Source: Tanytarsus gracilentus (taxonomy: Eukaryota; Arthropoda; Insecta; Diptera; Chironomidae). Taken from it: a stretch of DNA of 64,000 nucleotides. The translations under genes were made by a program, and so were the position numbers. The stretch spans positions 682,001 through 746,000 of the forward strand of contig JAXRKN010000040.1 in NCBI GenBank assembly GCA_038502055.1, read 5' to 3'. The notes beneath the pieces are model-generated. The model was not told the DNA's origin. It worked only from the letters and a program-made list of their open reading frames with translations, and did no database searches. Below, in pieces: positions 59,703-64,000 of this stretch (its first letter is position 1; every line of letters starts with the position of its first letter).

Positions 59703-59888
59703 ATTAATATCTTGATGCCTCTTTGTGTTCACTTCATATATATTTGTTTAATTTAAAAAGTGGTCTGATTTTTTTAAATCATAAATCGTGAATTGGAGGC
59801 TGTGAAATATTTTATTTTTTTGGTGCGCAAAATTTAACTCAGCTGCAGCTGATTGAAACGTGAAATCGTTACACTGAAATAAACACGA

Positions 59889-62800
59889 TTATGATTCCAA
59901 CTTTTTAATTATATCTCTGTCACTTCGTCTCAATTCATTTGCAGCGTGTCTTAATTGTATTGCCATTTCGGTGTTGGGTGTTGTTGCAAGTTGAACTTCT
60001 TTCTCAAAAATGTCGGCTAAAAGATCAATAAGTTCTTGATGGCCCAACGAAAGAGCATTTCTTCGAATTCTATTGAGCTCCTTATAAAAATGAGTTGTCT
60101 TTTCGGGAATTTTCTTTGCGTGTCTCAAAATTTTTTGAATGTCAGCCTGCAATGCTGAGTCTCTTATCCACGAAATTATATTCGATGAGGACGAGTAGCT
60201 TTTCTTTTCGGTTTTACATGGAAATCCATAAGACTCTCCTGGCAAAGCATCGTTGACGAGTCCCAAGTATCGAAAATCGCCCATCCACGGCACAACATTA
60301 CCTAATAAATAGAAAATAGTTAGAAAAATAATTATGAAAATAATCAGGAATATAATTACATCCGGCGGGTAAAATCGAAAGCAGCAAATTTGATTTCTTC
60401 TTATCGGCATAGCTATAGAGAAATCCATACCAGTCATCGGCCAATAGAACAAGAGCGGCTAATCCTTCGACTTTTAATGCTCCATGGAGGAGAACACATG
60501 CAGACTCTTTCGTTGTTTGATCGACGTGTGACGTTGAGCTAGAACTTTCGTCTTCTTCTTGACCATTTTTGGCGAAAAAATGTTTCATTTCCGACTCCAG
60601 TTTTTCCAATTCTGTTTGAGTCTTTTTCTGAGAAGATGAAATCAAATCGACACGCGGAAAAACAATGTGACGACTAATGCACGCTGGCGTCCCGCCACTT
60701 CCAACAATATCTGATATTTTTATGTAGCCACAAACCTCAATTCTCTTCGAGATTAAACGAGTCGTTTCTATGCCAAAAACGTCCTTTGACGAATGAGGAA
60801 GGGGCTCGGGAAAGAGCGACACTGGCGATTCTAGTTTAAAGTATGAGCCCATATTCAGCACGGCTTCAAAAGGTTTATAGTTTACTTCACACATCTGCTT
60901 AAACATCTTCAATATGCAGCGTTCGCTTAAGGTTTTGTCGGAAATACGTGGCACAAAAAGTTGGCTCTTCTGCTTAGAAATATCGAGAAGCTGTTGATAA
61001 AGATGCATGCCATACTTAAAGCCGGCATCATCATCTGGATTTCCCAAACACATGATGGAGAATTTCGATGGCGATGCAAGCGGAAGGGGGAGTGATTCGT
61101 GAGGTGCAATGCCGCTTCCGTTTATGAGATTTTTTAGAGAATTTTTTCCGATGCCAGTGCCCAAGTCAGTTATGAGCATGATTTGAGCATAGTTCTGATG
61201 ATTTCCCCAATTACTCGACATGATATTGTTGCACGCATGGAGTACGTTAAAAAGACACGTCTTATCGAAGTGTTCAATTTTTGTCAATGCCTGTCTGATT
61301 TGAGAGTAGTCCTTTGTGAAATCAACGAGAACTTCGTAGAGTGTACTGTAAACGACCTTAATAGGGTTGATTAAATTAATTTGTTAGAATATGGCATGTT
61401 AAAATTAAAAGGAAAATTCACAAATCGAACATGTTTCTGTAATAATTCTAACGTTCGTTCAATATTTATTATACAGTTAAAGTGTTTAAGTGGGAGAGAA
61501 ATCACACACGAATTACAGAGTATAAATTATTAATGTTTTCATTTGACTTGTTGAGCCTTATTTTTTGCATTGACGAGATCAACGAGCTCCTTCACGCGAC
61601 GCAAGCACTCCTTTTTCGATCGATTTGGAACACACTCTGCAATACGATCCCAGCGATCGGGTGTAGACGTTGGGTAGGTTTTGATGGCTTGCTCGAGCAG
61701 TGCCTGTTCTTCTTTCGACCATGTTTTGGCTTCTTTTGGTTCTGTTTTTGCGGCAACAGCAACAGCCGGAGTAGATGGTGGAGGCGCAGTGGCAGTTCCG
61801 TTGACTTTCGTTTTACCTGCATCGCCAGGATCTTTGGTTGAAATTTCCGATTGGTCAATGTGCCTCAACTCTTTCTTATTCTTCTCGAAGGACTCGAAAG
61901 CTTTTTGGTTTACCTGCACTTTGAGCTCATTTTTGGAAAAGTCACTCGACTGAATATCCTTGGCCTTATTTAGAACATCCTTTGCATTAAACTTTATATT
62001 CTCTGGCAAATTTGTCGCATGCTGATTGATAAAATTCGAAACTACTTCCCAGCGTTGATTTGTGCCAGCCGGAAAGATATTAACTGCCTTTATCAGCAAC
62101 TGAATGTTTTCATTGTTCCACAGAGCCTTCTTAATTGCCGCCGATGAATTACTAATCGCCTTTCCGACGGAATTCATGTACGATGACTGCATACTTTGTT
62201 TACGTTCCTCTTCGAGTTGTACTTCCATTATATCGACAGCTTCTGCATAAATCTTTAAGGCATTACTTTCGTCCTCTGCAAATTTCTTATTCAACTCCTG
62301 AAGATCGAGCAGTTTAAGTGCTTCGCATAGTTTCTCAATTTTCTCCATATTTTTAATACGCTCATTGTCATCATTGGCGGTAAAATAATTTTGAGCCTTG
62401 GCGAAGTCACGGAGCGATTTACGTTCTTTTTTTAAGGCACGTTTCTGCATTTCTCTCTCCTTCTGAAGCTGCTCAATTCTTTGCTGCTCCTCCTTTTCCG
62501 TTTTAAGCTTTAGCGCTTCCTCTTCTTTGCGCCGGAGATCTTCTTGTTCCTTCAAAGCCATTGCTGCCGTTTGCTTAGCTTTCTTTACGGCCAATTTTTT
62601 ATCCTTCTCCTCCTTCTTAAATCTCACAATTCGGGGATCGTTGTTGTAGGCCAAATCAACGAGTTGTCGTATTCTAGCCATTTCTTCCTTCTTTTTCTTA
62701 GCTCTCATTACCTTATTTTGCTTATCAATCCAACGACGCTCGTCACGATCTTGTCCCTTTTCCTTATCTTCCTCGTCTAAGTAACTGTATTCGCGCCACG

Positions 62801-64000
62801 ATTGAAATTCATACCAAAAGTCATAGAACTTCTCGACATGACTACGAGTACTCTTATCGTCGCCCAACAATGGTGGATTCTTTTTCTCACTCCAACGTGC
62901 GTTGAGCTTAAAGCAGGGTCCGAGAGCTTTGTAAAAGTTCTTCTCCACCTCACTCTGAGACGGCAAATCATCGCTATAGTTTGGATCTATTGAGTCGTAT
63001 GATCGTCGCTTTTGTTGATTGCCCAGAAACTCGTAAGCTCGAGTTATGCAGGTGAAATAATCATCGTCTGGATTGATTTCTTCTTCATCCTGGCCTTTTC
63101 GTTTGTCCGGATGATGTCTTAGTACAATCTTTCTATATGCACGTCTTATGTCATCATCAGTTGCTTTATATCTAAATTAAAGTTTAATTAAGACTTGCCG
63201 TTTAAGTCATTTGATTTATTACCTCTTTTTTTGCAATCCCAAAACAGCATAATGATCTTGATCCTTCCAGTTTTTCGGGTCGAGACTCTTCAGAAATTCA
63301 ACATCAACTTCCCCGCCAAAGTTTTCGTCGCCAGTTGAATTTTCATCGACGTCTTCTTCTTTTCCTTCAGGTTTATCAACGGGAAGTGATCGAGGAAGAT
63401 TTTCTTCATTTATTTCACCCGTGTATGAGAGAAATGTCGTGCCGTGACAATCTATTCGCTTGTATTTCAACTCTGTGTAGAGAACTAAAGCCATTTCCGC
63501 GTTTTTTTTTCAGATGTTCATTAATTTTCAAAAACGTGCAGACTTTTTTCAGCCGATTTTCTCACTTATCAGCCGTTTATGCAATTTTCTTTAATTGATT
63601 CTCGTCGGACTTAATGATAGTCACCAATTGATGCAATTTTCACGCTTTCACAGTGCGTCCAAACTAAGTTTTTTTTAATTTAAATTTTTACAATTTTTCT
63701 TTACCACACGAAAACCTCCGTAAATTGAACTACCGAATTGCACCGACGTTCTGGGGTTTTTTAATAAATTTTGTAACTCAATTTTTAGTCAATTTGAAAT
63801 TTTAAGTGATTTAAATATATATATATAACTTTTTTGATGTGAATTTTCCTTTTAGATCGAATAAATTCAAAAAACTCACCAACGAAACAAATTCCATTGA
63901 CTTATGATTCGCGAGATAGTCCAAGAAATTATTAATTCCGGCAATTGCAAGTTGACTGTAGGTGAATTCCTGGTTTTCTCGATTAGTATAAGCCACTCGT
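59889..64000 (-). CDS. IntS14: Integrator complex subunit 14 (VWA domain), 5' end beyond the window
   Basis: Exons visible: from beyond 64000 down to 63880, 61356-60360 and 60301-59889. The right-edge exon gives SQLAIAGINNFLDYLANHKS then MEFVSL, the part of the von Willebrand A domain that precedes VVYSTLYEVLVDFTKDY at the start of the next exon. Splicing at TTG|GTGAGT and TTAAG|GTC restores the family order. The MIDAS DxSxS start of the VWA domain lies off the window. Downstream are IMLITDLGTGIG, FSIMCLGNPDD, CVLLHGALKVEGLA, NVVPWMGDF and HFYKELNRIRRNALSLGHQE, all recognisable INTS14 blocks. Known role: it forms a module with INTS10 and INTS13 of the Integrator RNA-processing and transcription-termination complex. 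The 2.5-kb intron at 61357-63879 contains the whole DNAJC2 gene on the same strand. Confidence 0.9.
61539..63494 (-). CDS. DNAJC2: DNAJC2/zuotin, ribosome-associated J-protein with SANT domains
   Basis: The 634-aa protein has two exons, 63494-63223 and 63171-61539, with arginine codon AG|A split between them. Human DNAJC2 is 621 aa. The N-terminus is followed by the J domain at about 82-160, starting DPKNWKDQDHYAVLGLQKKR and containing the HPD triad (IVLRHHPDKRKG). A long charged helical middle follows (repeats of K, E, R between about 230 and 340) that binds the ribosome in zuotin. Two C-terminal SANT/Myb domains come last: one near 460-510 (NQRWEVVSNFIN) and one near 573-620 (TWSKEEQALLEQAIKTYP, PDRWDRIAECVPNRSKKECL). 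Known role: with HSPA14 it forms the mammalian ribosome-associated complex, and it can also act on chromatin. The gene is complete with start and stop and is nested in an IntS14 intron. Confidence 0.94.
63495..63879 (-). promoter_or_regulatory. DNAJC2 promoter region inside the IntS14 intron
   Basis: The 385 bp between the DNAJC2 start codon and the IntS14 donor must carry the DNAJC2 promoter and 5' UTR. It includes TTTTTTTTCAG just upstream of the DNAJC2 start (near 63503-63513), which may be a 5' UTR acceptor. No definite core motif was seen. Confidence 0.45.

Overview
The window is nuclear DNA of an insect, most probably a nematoceran dipteran (midge- or mosquito-like). Genes have short GT-AG introns and split codons, the DNA is very AT-rich, and the gene set includes the insect TNF ligand Eiger, ATAD5/Elg1, Fcp1, Pabp2, SAGA Sgf29, two mitoribosomal proteins, Mettl4, JTB, MGME1, an Integrator subunit and the ribosome-associated chaperone DNAJC2. 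I reconstructed the exons by hand. Where I give exon lists, phases agree across every junction and the totals divide by three, except for one apparent single-base frameshift in eiger. Species and all orthology calls rest on recognised motifs and remembered family sequences, not on searches.

Layout. 1-11 kb is gene-poor AT-rich DNA with at most two candidate terminal exons on the minus strand (1.4-2.05 kb). 11.0-26.6 kb is a compact housekeeping block: an orphan membrane protein, elg1 (-), mRpS27 and mRpS17 (+, tandem), Fcp1 (-), Pabp2 (+), Sgf29 (-) and a probable MTBP-like replication factor (-). elg1/mRpS27 and Fcp1/Pabp2 are divergent pairs with promoters of 320-400 bp. 28.5-32.7 kb is an 11-exon secreted precursor rich in dibasic sites, a candidate insect prohormone of the NVP-like/prohormone-2 type. 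33.5-42.4 kb is repeat-rich intergenic DNA holding one small orphan gene and two kinds of mobile element.

42.4-53.4 kb is the 10-exon eiger gene (-). One of its introns holds two complete genes: JTB (-) and Mettl4 (+). The end of the Mettl4 coding sequence runs antisense into an eiger exon. Another eiger intron holds a minisatellite-bearing repeat and an almost pure A/T tract of about 700 bp that may be a consensus artefact. 54.6-56.0 kb is MGME1 (-), followed by a further copy of the repeat family. 57.2-59.7 kb is an orphan nuclear-type protein (+). From 59.9 kb to the right edge is IntS14 (-), whose N-terminal exon lies at 63.88-64.0 kb and continues outside the window. The entire DNAJC2 gene sits on the same strand inside that IntS14 intron.

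The most unusual content is (1) the same-strand nesting of DNAJC2 in IntS14, (2) the triple arrangement eiger/JTB/Mettl4 with a coding-coding antisense overlap, (3) a repeat family whose conserved ends carry different tandem-repeat cores in different copies, one of them open in frame for a 43-residue repeat, and (4) the apparent frameshift in eiger. I saw no CRISPR, rRNA, tRNA, viral or bacterial gene.
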